From Tricholoma matsutake (Eukaryota > Basidiomycota > Agaricomycetes > Agaricales > Tricholomataceae): 64,000 bases of DNA. The translations under genes and the position numbers were made by a program. Shown in pieces: positions 47,840 to 57,921 of this stretch. The DNA lies in contig AP026547.1 of NCBI GenBank assembly GCA_026075535.2, forward strand, positions 2,542,001 through 2,606,000, given 5' to 3'. Numbering within the stretch: the first letter of the stretch is position 1; each line of letters starts with the position of its first letter. The notes beneath the pieces are model-generated. The model ran no database searches. It was not told where the DNA came from and was given only the letters and a program-made list of their open reading frames with translations.

Positions 47840-48642
47840 CTCCTCCTCACCGTGAGCACTCCTTGCATGGAATCAGGCAATCAGGCAAGGCCTAGGAATC
47901 CATGAAGTCTGGTAAATTGTTTGATGTTGAGGGCTTTAGTATATAGGTCAGTAATATTATTGTGAGTATTGACATATGATAAGGTTAATTCCTGTGATTG
48001 GACTCATTTGCATAGGAAATGGAATTTGATATCAACATGTTTTACTCTTGAGTGGAGAAAGGGGTCTTCAGACAGAGGGATGGATGCAGTGTTGTTGCAG
48101 AACATTGGGGTTGGTATATGGGGTGCATGACCATAGGGTATGGATCCAAATGCTTTCTTTTGCAGTTTCAAAAGTGGTGACATATTTGGCTTCACATGAA
48201 GAGGCTGCAACAGTTTTTTGTTTACAAGCAGTCCACAAAGTTGCCCCAGACCCAAGTGAGCACATGTACCCACCAACACTTCGTCTAGTGTCCAGACAGC
48301 TAGCCCAGTCTGAGCTGGAAGCAAGATGGGATTATCTCCTCCCAAGTGAAGCTTGAGGTTGCATGTCCCCTTAAGGTAATGGACAAGGTGTAATCCAAAA
48401 ATTAGGAAATTTGTTGAACAGTGAACAAGATGTCAGGGCAAGTTGAACTGGCAAAGTATAACAAACAGCCAACCAATGACTGATAGGGTAATGCCACTAA
48501 TTTGGTTTGCTCTTCCAAATAGCAGGCAGTATGGTCAATGCAATGTAGTTTCTGGCCTGGTTCCATTGGTGCTGACAAGGGATTTGTATCTGTCTGACCA
48601 AATTGAGAGACAATCTTGTCAATCAACACAGCCTGTGAATCA

Positions 48643-49086
48643 TAGTGTTTGAAGGTCCAGTCCATGGTTATGTAACAGTCTTTTGGAATTTTGAGATGTA
48701 ATCTGCTTGTTAAAGTCTTACAACTTATCCTGGCATTTCAGGACTTTTTGTACACAATGTCAGTATAGGACCATAAATGTTTTGTCATTATGCCTCAGTG
48801 ATTTATACAGAATTAAACATATTAAACACAAAACAAATTTTCCAGTTCATACATTTTTCTCAAAACCTCAGAAAATGTATAGACTGGAAATTTTGTTTTA
48901 TGTTTAATATGTACAATTCTGTAAAAACCACTGAGGCATAATGACAAAACCTTTTCAATCATATATTGACATTGTGTACAAAAAGTCCTGAAATGCCAGG
49001 ATAAGTTGTAAGGCTTTAAAAAGCAGATTAAATCTTAAAATTCCAAAAGACTGTTACATAACCATGGACTGGACCTTCAAACACTA
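48643..49086. mobile_element. Foldback MITE, 444 bp, hAT-like ends
   Basis: Two arms of about 210 bp form a nearly perfect inverted repeat around a short centre near 48850-48880. Ends are tagtgtttgaaggtccag and its complement. Flanks cctgtgaa (48632-48639, followed by three extra bases tca) and cctgtgat (49087-49094) look like an 8-bp TSD with one change. No coding capacity. Interrupts RT/RNase H of copia element 3. Confidence 0.85.
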
Positions 49087-49753
49087 CCTGTGATAATGCA
49101 ACCATCTGATATTTCCTGTCCCAGGAAATAGTGATGCCCACAACAATCCATGCTGTTCCAAGCTCTGAAATTGTCCAGACCTTCTACATCTGGTCCTTGA
49201 ATCACTCATTCTCTTCTTTCTGACTAGCAATGGATAAGTAGTCATCAACATGGATGGTCGCTATAATGGTACCAGAGTCAGTCTTTTGATAATATATACA
49301 AGACTTGCATGAAAGTCTCATGAAACCCCAGGAAATTATCTGTGCATTCAGTGTTTGATTCCAGATGTGCACGCTCTGTTTCATACCATAAAGTCCATGT
49401 TGCAATTCCCATACCCAGTCTTCTTTTCCTAACTCTTCAAAACCAGTTGGTTGTTCCATGTATTGGACTTCATCAGCTGGTAGGAGTCCATAGAGAAAGG
49501 CTGTTTTGACATTGATCTGTTGAGCATCCCACCCAAGCAAGGCAGTAATATGGAAAAGAATGTGCCATGATTCCATGTGTGCTGTAGGTGAGGTAGTCTT
49601 TGTGTAATCCTTGCCAAAAATCTGTTCAAAACCTTTAAAGATGAGGTGTACCTTCCAGTGAATGGGCATGCCATTTTCATCGTGTTTGATGTGGAAGACC
49701 AGGGGTCCCTCACATACAAAAAACTGCTCCAATGTTTGCTCATTTTTCAATGA

Positions 49754-50777
49754 CACAAGAGGCAGAGCAATATATTACCCTGGAGAATATGTTGGGAATA
49801 ATAGGGAAAAAAGACACTTTTTCCCTGGGGAAAAATAAAAGGAACCATCAGTAAAGAAATGTTGTTTTTCCCACACTTTTCTCTTTGCTCTTGCTCAGCA
49901 AAAATAACTCATCCATTCCTGGGAGAAAATCAGGTGAAGATGGAGGGGAAATATATCTTTTTTCCCACATTTTCTCTATATCTGGTGAAAATAACATTTT
50001 TTCTCCTGACTTCCACAATTTTTTCACCTAGAAACAGATTAGTTATTTTTCCAGAGAAAAAAGTGGGAATATGTGGGAAAATGACCTTTTTCCCCCTAAT
50101 GTTCACAAGTTTTTCTCCTGGAAGATAGTTGTTTTCCTGTAGCAACCAAAAGGACAAAGTGTGGGAAAATAACATATTTTTGCTGATGGTTCCTTTTAAG
50201 GCAAGGCAGGGGTAGGGGTATACCCTTGTGTTTTTGGGCTAAGGGTATGAGGGGTAAGGGTAGGGGTTTGGAAGTTCATACCCTTGCATACCCCTGTACC
50301 CTTAGTAAGGGTACAGGGGTATGCCAGGGGTATGCTTTTGTAAGAACATCATTTGATTTTTTTAGCTACAAAGACTCATATTCAAGATTTTCATCAATTA
50401 AATTCAGATTTTGGGATTGTCCAACATGATAATGGCTTTCATATGTTAATAAGAGGTATTAATATGTGATATTAATAGTAAATACAATAGTTATCAACAC
50501 TTTTCAAATGAATTTTGCTATAAACATGTTGATTTTGTGCCAAACCCTTGTACCCTTGACAAACCCTCCCATACCCTTGGCAACTCTTATATGTTTCCAT
50601 ACTTTTACCCCTAAGGGTAGGGTGTTCAGGGGTAGGGGTAAGGGTATGAGATTTGACACTCAGGGGTAACCCCTGCCTTGCCCTAGTTCCTTTTATTTTT
50701 CCCCAGTGAAAAAGTGTCTTTTTCTCCCATTATTCCCAACATTTTCTCCAGGGTAATATATTGCTCTGCCTCTTGTG
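49754..50777. mobile_element. CACTA-like MITE inside the Tc1 left TIR
   Basis: Ends cacaagaggcagagcaat and its complement, with about 90 bp of matching inverted repeat, and TSD tga (49751-49753, 50778-50780). Three-base duplications with CAC..GTG ends fit the CACTA/EnSpm group. About 527 bp without the nested hAT MITE. No transposase. Confidence 0.75.
50197..50685. mobile_element. hAT-type MITE, 489 bp, TSD gttccttt
   Basis: Inverted-orientation second copy of the 24087-24604 family (taaggcaaggcagggg ends). Exact 8-bp TSD at 50189-50196 and 50686-50693. Sits inside the CACTA-like MITE. Confidence 0.87.
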
Positions 50778-50990
50778 TGATTGCATTGGTATAGAATGCT
50801 GACACAATCCAGGATCCTGAGATTCCTGTCAAAAAGACTACATCATCTTAGCTTTCCATAACATCTTGGGACATGTGATTTGGATAAGAACTCATGGAAT
50901 AATGGGCCAAACCAAGTTGGGACTCATTGGAGCAGTTTTTTGACCCTCTATTATTTTATTGTCTAGTACTTTGTATGACCTCTATTAGCC

Positions 50991-51977
50991 TTAATAACTG
51001 CCCTTATCTGCCTTGGCATGCTTTCTATAAGGTTTTGGCATACCTCTGGTGGACCTCCACACACTCTCCCACAATTCATGGACTCCCTTAGGTGGTGTGT
51101 CATACCTCTGAAGTTGGCATTTTAGGTGCTCCCAGAGGTGTTCTATGGGGTTTAGGTCAGGGGATTGGGCAGGCCACTCTAGTACTTGAATGTTGTTATC
51201 AGAAAACCACTGAGTTGCACACTGGGAGGTGTGTTTGGGGTCATTGTCCTGCTGAAAGTAGCATTCATCCTCCTCCATATCCAACTTTTCAAAGCTTTCT
51301 GCCATTCCATCCTCCAAAATTTCACAATATTGTTCCACATTCATCTTTCCTTGAACCTCCACAAGCTTCCCCACTCCATTCCACCCCATACAACCCCATA
51401 CCATGAGATTGTTTCCCCCTCCATGTTTGACAGTTGGTGTTGTAGTCCAGTCAGATATTGATTCCCCTTGTTGTTTCCAGACATACTCTTTCCCATCTGA
51501 CCCAATCCCATTAATTTTAGTCTCATCTGACCACAACACCCTTTTCCAATCCTCCACAGTCCAGTTTTCATGGTATTGTGCAAACTTGAGCCATCCTTGA
51601 CAATGTATGAGCTTAAGCATAGGCACTTTCTTCTTTGTAGCAGAGTAGAAGCCAGCCTCTTTCAATGCATTCCTGACAGTCTGAGGATGAACAGGCTGGG
51701 AAAGTGTGGAATTGATGAAATTGGTAGCCTGAACAGCATTGTCAAGCTTGCCAGAGGTGATTTGACAGAGAATGGACTGCTTGTCATGAGCAGAAAGCTT
51801 AGCAGGACAACCACCAGAGTTGTTCTCCTTGTTGGCATCAACCTCCCTACCAATCCTGCTTATGGTACCCATGCCCACACCAGTTTTGTCATGTATTTGA
51901 TGGTGAGAATATCCTTGTTCAAGGAGAGAAAGAACAGAAGAGTGTTTGGCAGCAGCATAGTGGTGGTAAAAGATCAA
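50991..51977 (-). pseudogene. Tc1-family transposase, DD34E-like, C-terminal frameshift
   Basis: 328-codon open frame. N-terminal helix-turn-helix region (LLEQGYSHHQIHDKTGVGMGTISRI), second DNA-binding part with GGCPAKLS, then catalytic WSDETKING (first D, near residue 150), QQDNDPKHTS (second D, near 245) and SPDLNPIEHLWEHLK (E, near 280). The last ~25 residues read out of frame. A one-base shift near 51055 would give the usual ending (VCQNLIES, IRAVIKANRG), so the current C-terminus is altered. All three catalytic acids are present, so activity loss is likely but not certain. On the same strand as the host copia element. Confidence 0.88.
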
Positions 51978-54016
51978 GAAGGTAAAGAAACCAAGTTCAA
52001 CATGTCAAATTAGTACAAACAAGGTCACATGACATTGTTTATTATTCCCACAGTCCATTATTTCAGTATAACAGGAGAGAAATTGAACACATAATAGAGG
52101 GTCAAAAAACTGCTCCAATGAGTCCCAACTTGGTTTGGCCCATTATTCCATGAGTTCTTATCCAAATCACATGTCCCAAGATGTTATGGAAAGCTAAGAT
52201 GATGTAGTCTTTTTGACAGGAATCTCAAGACCCTGGATTATGTCAGCATTCTATACCAATGCAATCATTGAAAAATGAGCAAACATTGGAGCAGTTTTTT
52301 GAGCCACTGTATGTGGCATCCTGCCAGTACTGCAGTGCATGGGACAAGTTTGTACACATTCATATCCCTCAGGGACTTGAGCTCATCATGATACCCCTCC
52401 TCCCAATGCTTAGTGTCAGCAGAATTCTGAGCTTCTTCCCAGGTGTGCAGATCATCTTCAAATTGAAGTGATTCAGGGTCTATATCCGACATCTCCAAAA
52501 TTAGTGTGTACAATTGATGCACCTCATCACTGAGTGCAAGTTTATTAAATATTCCCGGAGTTCTTCAATTTGATCATGATCAGCAGATGACATCATTTGA
52601 TCATGATCAGTAGGCAATCCATTGGAAGGAACAATGTTGTGGAGTCCTTCCAGGATTCTCTTCTGCTCTGTGCATTGTGCCTTAACATGCTCTGCTGAGT
52701 CCTTGGAGTTGTGTATTGCCTTATCTAATCTAGTAGCAGCCTGGCCTCCACCAGGGTGTTTGGCTGTGGGTATCATTACTCTGGAAGATCTGTGTGGACC
52801 AGCACCATTGGGTTCAGCTGTGGGTGTCACAATGGGTGGGTGTACTTCTGGTGTGGTATGGATTATGGGATCCACATCATCTGCATCAGTTGGGATAATG
52901 GCACTGGGTTTTATGGAATTATGACAGGTATTGTTGTTTGAAGGTGGAGGTGGGTTTTCTTTGGTAGGCATGGGTAGGGGTTTATGTCCCTCATGGCTTT
53001 CAATAAAATGGACATGGTATGAGATGTAGACTTTCTGAGCACTTTGGTGGTAGCAATGGTAAGCTTTTGACTTGGGTTCATATCCAATGAGTATACACTT
53101 GATAGAGTGCTCAAATTTTTCAGATTATCCTTCTTAGGGATAAGCATGAATGCTCTACAACTGATCTCCTGCATATAAGAATAGTCGGGTTCTGGTTATA
53201 CCACATCTCCCATGGTGTAATGCCATTTAGTGAGCAAGTTACAGTCTTGGCATGAAGGTGAGCCACTGTAAGATAAAATTTGTCCCACAGTAAGGGGGGT
53301 AGTCCTGCATATAATCACATCATCCAAGCCTTTGCCATCAATGTATGGTGCATACATTCCATGCATCCAATGTGAGCTGAAGTATGTGGTGCAGTGAAAT
53401 GCTGGTCCATTCCACAAGACTTTAACCAGGCCTCCATCTGATTCAACTTTAATTCCCCATTATTGGTGATATAGGTGCCTACTTTCAGCACAGTCTCCAG
53501 CTCCCTAGCGCATTCCCATGCCTGTAGTTCAGGGAAGGCATCCTTATGTTTAAGAGGTATCGACCATGGCATAGATGTATAGTAATCTACAATATCCATG
53601 ACATAGGAGTTCTCTGTACATGATGTTACAGCATGTTGCCCTGATAAATCCACCTAAATCTTCCCAAGTCGCTGCATTGCTCTATGGTGATCTCCCTTAC
53701 TATGCTTCTTTGGAACTGGCATCTTTGTCTGTTTACCAATAATGCAATATTTGTATTTGGGTGGTTTACTCAAGGACTGCATAGCCTATGCAGTTTCTGG
53801 TCCTTTTCCAGTCCTTAGAATCGGACCTTGAGGCACTATGCATAGGTGCACCTGTGATAGACCCCTTCTTGGCCATATCTGACAGAGCCTGATAGTTTGC
53901 ATGTCTGAGGTGGCAGTGCCAGGTTTCCAGGTTGGGAGTAGCATGTACTTCGAGAACATGATTGGCAAACACTGAGTGCAAGGATGAAGTATAGAGTTTC
54001 TTCTTGGGGACAAGTA

Positions 54017-54445
54017 TATAAGGGCAACCTTAGAAGCCACTTAATTAGTGGACTAGCAAAGGGAAATCCAAAGTTAGAATTATGGTACATATTACAGGGA
54101 GTGGAGGCGCACCTAGCAAAGGGAAATCCAAAGAGAAAACTCTAAGGACCCCTTTGCCAATGTGAAGATTGCAAAAATCAAATAATGGCCTAAAAATAGA
54201 AAAGGTGGAGATAGGCAGATCAAGGCCACCAAATGACATCACACCAAGGGGTGGATGTTGGAAAGGGTACTCTACCTCTAAATATAAAACTGTCAACATG
54301 CACAAATGTGATAGCCAGGGAAATTAGTAATAAAATAAGGAAAAATCATAGAAAATGAAGAATAGGAGAAAATGAAGTGAGGAAAAATATAGGACAAATG
54401 TAAAAAATAGGAGAAACACACAGGGCACCCCCTAGTCCCCTTAAA
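54017..54445 (-). repeat. Solo LTR of the gypsy element 2 family, TSD aagta
   Basis: 429 bp, reverse complement of the 11878-12303 LTR with scattered changes. Exact TSD aagta at 54012-54016 and 54446-54450. No internal region. Deleting the LTR and one TSD copy restores the copia frame across the junction (GLL to VPKKKLY). Confidence 0.9.
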
Positions 54446-56115
54446 AAGTAGGCCATAAGCAATAACCATGCCTGTGGATTTGTTAGTGATCCAGCATGAG
54501 ATGTCATCAAAGTGTGCTACTGCGTTCGAGTTCGATGCTAGGGTGCTAACCAATATTAAGTGTACTGCAGCACTAGGAATGTAAAGTGTATCTCTCAGTA
54601 TGAGGGTGGCACCTTTGGTGATGTGGAGCTTGATGTCTCCCATGCCTATGGTGGTGATGGTTGATCTGCCTATTTTACAGTGCATGGTGCGATAGGTTGG
54701 AGAGTGATGAAGTCATCCTTTTCTGGAGAGATATAAACTGTGGCTCCAGTGTCAACATAGAATGGGAATGCATTGGGGGAAACTGGAGTGCACTGAGTCT
54801 GCTGTAAGGTGGTGGCTGTAAAAACATCCTCAGTTGGTAGTACCATAGTGGTCATCCAGTCAATGGACATGGTAGGCTCCTCCTCAGTCACAAGCCAGCC
54901 TTTGTATTCTACCTCATCAATTGATGCTGATGGGAGAGGGTCTGACCCAATGCCAGCAAACTCTGACTTGAGGGGTTCAGTGTTAGGTAGCACATCAGGA
55001 TCAACCATCATAACAAAGGCACAGCCAGTGGCATCTTTGAGCATCAAAGGGACCTTTGTGTGTGTGTCCCTAGACTGCTTCTTCTGTTCCCAAGCCTTAG
55101 TGCATGCCACCTTCAACTCCTCAATAGACTTCCCTTCCATCCCCCCACCCTTTGAGATGTAATACTCAATGGTATGACCAGGCTTCTTGCAATTGCTGTA
55201 AAGAATAGTGGACGTCATTCTGGAAATGCAGGCAGCAAGGCCAACATTGGGGGAAGAGGATTTTTGGTTGTTCATCTCTCATAAGGTTTGTTCATCTTTG
55301 AGAAGGTGTCAAATGTCCTTGGATGTAAACAGCTTGTCTTTGGTGGAAAGGTTGATGTTGCAGGAAATGATGGAACACGCATGTTAGAATTCCTCTCCAA
55401 GAGCATGAAGAATAGCAATGGAACAAAGAAGGTTGCAGGTGATGTCACCCATGGCCCACGCACATTCGATGAGGTCACAGATTTTGTTAGCAACCTCCAG
55501 GAGTGAAGTTTCCTTTGTGCAATATATGTTCAGCACCTGTTGGAGGAGATTTACTTGTCTGTAGGACCCTCCTTCTGATGCCTCACTTTAATGTTCTTCC
55601 AGCTCATAACAACATTCACCTTGAAATCCAAAAGCTTGCACTCCTGGGGTCAACACTAGAGACGAGGAAGGTGTTTTCCAGGCACATATTCGCTTTCCAG
55701 TTGTCATGTACGCAAGGCTTGGTGGATGAGGTAGGTTCAGGGATAGAGTCTAATACATATTCATGAAGGCCATTGAGCAATAGGGCAAGTTCGATTTCAT
55801 CAAGCCACTCATGATAGTTTCCTTTGAGTTTGTTGAGCAGGACACCATCATACTTGGTAGAAAGTTTGACTAGAGAGATTGATGGTGGGTAGGTTTCAGG
55901 AGACGACTCAGTCATAGTGGGGGGACAAATAATTTGTGAGATGAGAGGGATATAGTGGGATGGAATAATTGGGGGAAATGAGCATTCCAACAAAGAGATT
56001 CAGCGCAACACATCCAGTAAGATAAGATAAGATGATTGGACCATCAAATATGGATGGATCATCAAGTGGCTGGATTCTACTGTTGCTCTAGAAGTGACAG
56101 GATTGGCCCATAACC

Positions 56116-56452
56116 TGTAGAAATCCAACCTAGAATATACACAAGTATTCTCAGTCTGTGTATAATGGACTATATTAAGGCTACTACTATACCTAGAATA
56201 TACATGAGTATTCTATAAATAGTATAGTAAGTAACCATAACAAACTAGCAAAGCAGTATCAACTCACCTCAGTCTGTGTATAACAGACTGAGTTGCATGG
56301 GTCTATCTAACTCTAGTATATATACTGTAAACAAGATAATGAGGTGAGGTGAAAGGGATATAAGAAAGGGATATGAGACAAGGGGTACAAAGCATACTAT
56401 AAATAGTACATCATATCAAAATGTTGAAAAGACATATTCACAGTGTAAATCT
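56116..56452 (-). repeat. 5' LTR of copia element 3 (outer tip missing), primer site 56104-56115
   Basis: 337 bp. Compared with relic A it lacks the last six bases (tcaaca-like), because copia element 4 begins at 56453. The adjacent primer site reads ggttatgggcca on the minus strand. Confidence 0.78.
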
Positions 56453-57592
56453 TGTTGAGAAACACACCATGGAATGACGCATCACCAAATGCAGAAGTGT
56501 CGGCATGTTTAATGTGGGTGCTATTGTTAGTGCATCCCTTTGATGTGCATAAGGCATGACTCAGGTATGGGTAACACCGTGTGTTTCTGCTTATGGGTAT
56601 GCTCGGGTATGGGTACAGGTTTGGATTTCCATACCTGAGGCAAAACTGTACCCATACCCACGGTGTTACAGGTATCACAGTACCGGTCCAATGGTCACAT
56701 GTTTTATCAAATGACTTTGTTGATCAACATCAACAACAACAACAATGGCTCAACAACAATGACAACTGCTACCAACACGCCCCCCTTGTTCTAAATGCGA
56801 GTGGGGGGTGTTTTTTCTACTAGGCAATGATGACACACCCCCCTCGTTCTAAATGTGAGTGGGGGGTGTTTTTTCTACTAGGCAACAATGATGACAATGG
56901 CCCCCTCTCATCAACAACAGCCCCCTCTAGTCGACAATGGCTGTGGCATCACTGCCACCACCCCCTCTCACTTGCAAATGTGAGGTGGGGGTGGTTCTTG
57001 GTCTGTTTCTCTTGTAATGGCCATCACATCATGACTACCACCCCATCTCACTTGCAAATGCGAGGTGGGGGTGGTTCTTGGTCTGTTTCTCTTGCAATGG
57101 CTGCCACATCACCTCCACCACCCCCCCTCACTTGCAATCATGAGTTGGGGGTGGTTCCCCATTGCATTTAGATATATTTAGAATTATAATAAATTATTAA
57201 TGTCATACTCGACCAAAACCCCCCCATACCTGCAGTAAAACTGCACCCATAACCATAACAGGTACGGTGTTCACAGGTATGGGTACAGGTACATGAAATT
57301 ATACCCGGGGGTTACCCGAGTCACGCCCTAGATGTGCATGAACAAACACCTTGGTTCCCTTTCTCATCCTTTCTCTTTATCTGGCAGAACATATATATAC
57401 TGATAGATAGACAATCTGCCACAGTCATTTGTACAAGGACTGAGGTGAGTATGATCTTAGACATCGCATTATGATGATTACTTACTGTACCTCTAGTATA
57501 GCCTTGTTTATTCTAGGTATGGTATAACCAAACTAAGTCATTTGTACAAGGACTGAGTATAGCCTTGTTTATTCTAGGATTGATTCTCTACA
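56453..57592 (+). repeat. 5' LTR of copia element 4, interrupted by a hAT-like element
   Basis: About 351 bp after removal of 56550-57330 and one TSD. Contains a duplicated segment (gtcatttgtacaaggactgag, at about 57423 and 57538). Confidence 0.7.
56550..57330. mobile_element. hAT-like non-autonomous element, 781 bp, TSD gatgtgca
   Basis: TIRs taaggcatgactcaggta and (complement) tagggcgtgactcgggta. Exact 8-bp TSD at 56542-56549 and 57331-57338. Inside are two ~62-bp tandem units (56775-56885) and three short hairpin units (cacccc..cacttgcaaatg..gaggtgggggtggttc, 56964-57160). No transposase. Confidence 0.83.
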
Positions 57593-57921
57593 GGTTATTT
57601 CCATCATTGAAATGATGTTAGAGATTTCCTAGCCACTTGATGTGTGTTGACATCACCCATTCTTGATCAGATTCCAATCATCATCTTGTCTCAGATCACA
57701 GAGCAATTCCCCTTGTGGTAGCCACTCTAGTACACATCTAATCTTCATATTTCCATCCCATCACTCTATGATGCTTTACACTTCATAGTCATGACTGTCA
57801 ACCCTGACTCCACCATAGTTTCTGTTCCCCTGATCAAACTCTCAGCTCAGTATGCAGGAGTCAAGCTCGACAAACTGAAGTCCAACTACAAAGAGTGGCA
57901 CAAGGATGTTACCATTGCTCT

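Larger units (their letters stand above)
49717..52319 (-). mobile_element. Tc1/mariner element with long IR/DR-type termini
   Basis: Inserted at TA (49715-49716 and 52320-52321) in copia element 3. About 1.58 kb once nested insertions are removed. Each end carries a ~230-bp inverted repeat containing two direct copies of ttggagcagttttttga (outer near 49720-49737 and 52288-52310, inner near 50933 and 52100), an IR/DR layout. The right tip reads cagtggctcaaaaaac (complement); the left tip has lost about 7 bp (gtggctc region). The left TIR is split by a CACTA-like MITE at 49753. Confidence 0.9.
48004..55993 (-). pseudogene. Copia element 3 gag-pol (broken, multiply interrupted)
   Basis: Gag starts near 55922 (MTESSPETYPPSI). 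A CCHC-like knuckle (CKKPGHTIEY) lies near 55180. Protease VDTGATVYIS lies near 54735. A GAG-pre-integrase HCHLRHANYQ lies near 53900. Integrase (MDLSGQHA, YITNNGEL, MECMHHTL) spans 53315-53653, with E retained but flanking basic residues lost. The linker and RT entry are at 52265-52971. RT (NVKTAFLYG, IHVDDYLS) spans 49202-49705, followed by RT/RNase H remnants at 48402-48642 and 48004-48345 (KHVDIKFHF). Numerous frame changes and stops. RT is split by the Tc1 element within the CHI/CEGPLVF junction. Nonfunctional. Confidence 0.82.
47550..56452 (-). mobile_element. Ty1/copia element 3 (minus strand), heavily nested
   Basis: LTRs at 47550-47839 and 56116-56452, primer site at 56104-56115, gag at 55616-55993 and pol down to 48004. 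It contains four independent insertions: foldback MITE (48643-49086), Tc1 element (49717-52319), solo gypsy LTR (54017-54445), plus deeper nested MITEs. Its own outer LTR tip is cut by copia element 4 at 56453. Confidence 0.85.

Noticed and set aside
50991..51977. Calling the Tc1 transposase fully intact
   Set aside because: The ending diverges from the family because of a probable one-base shift near 51055, and the left TIR lacks its tip and is interrupted.
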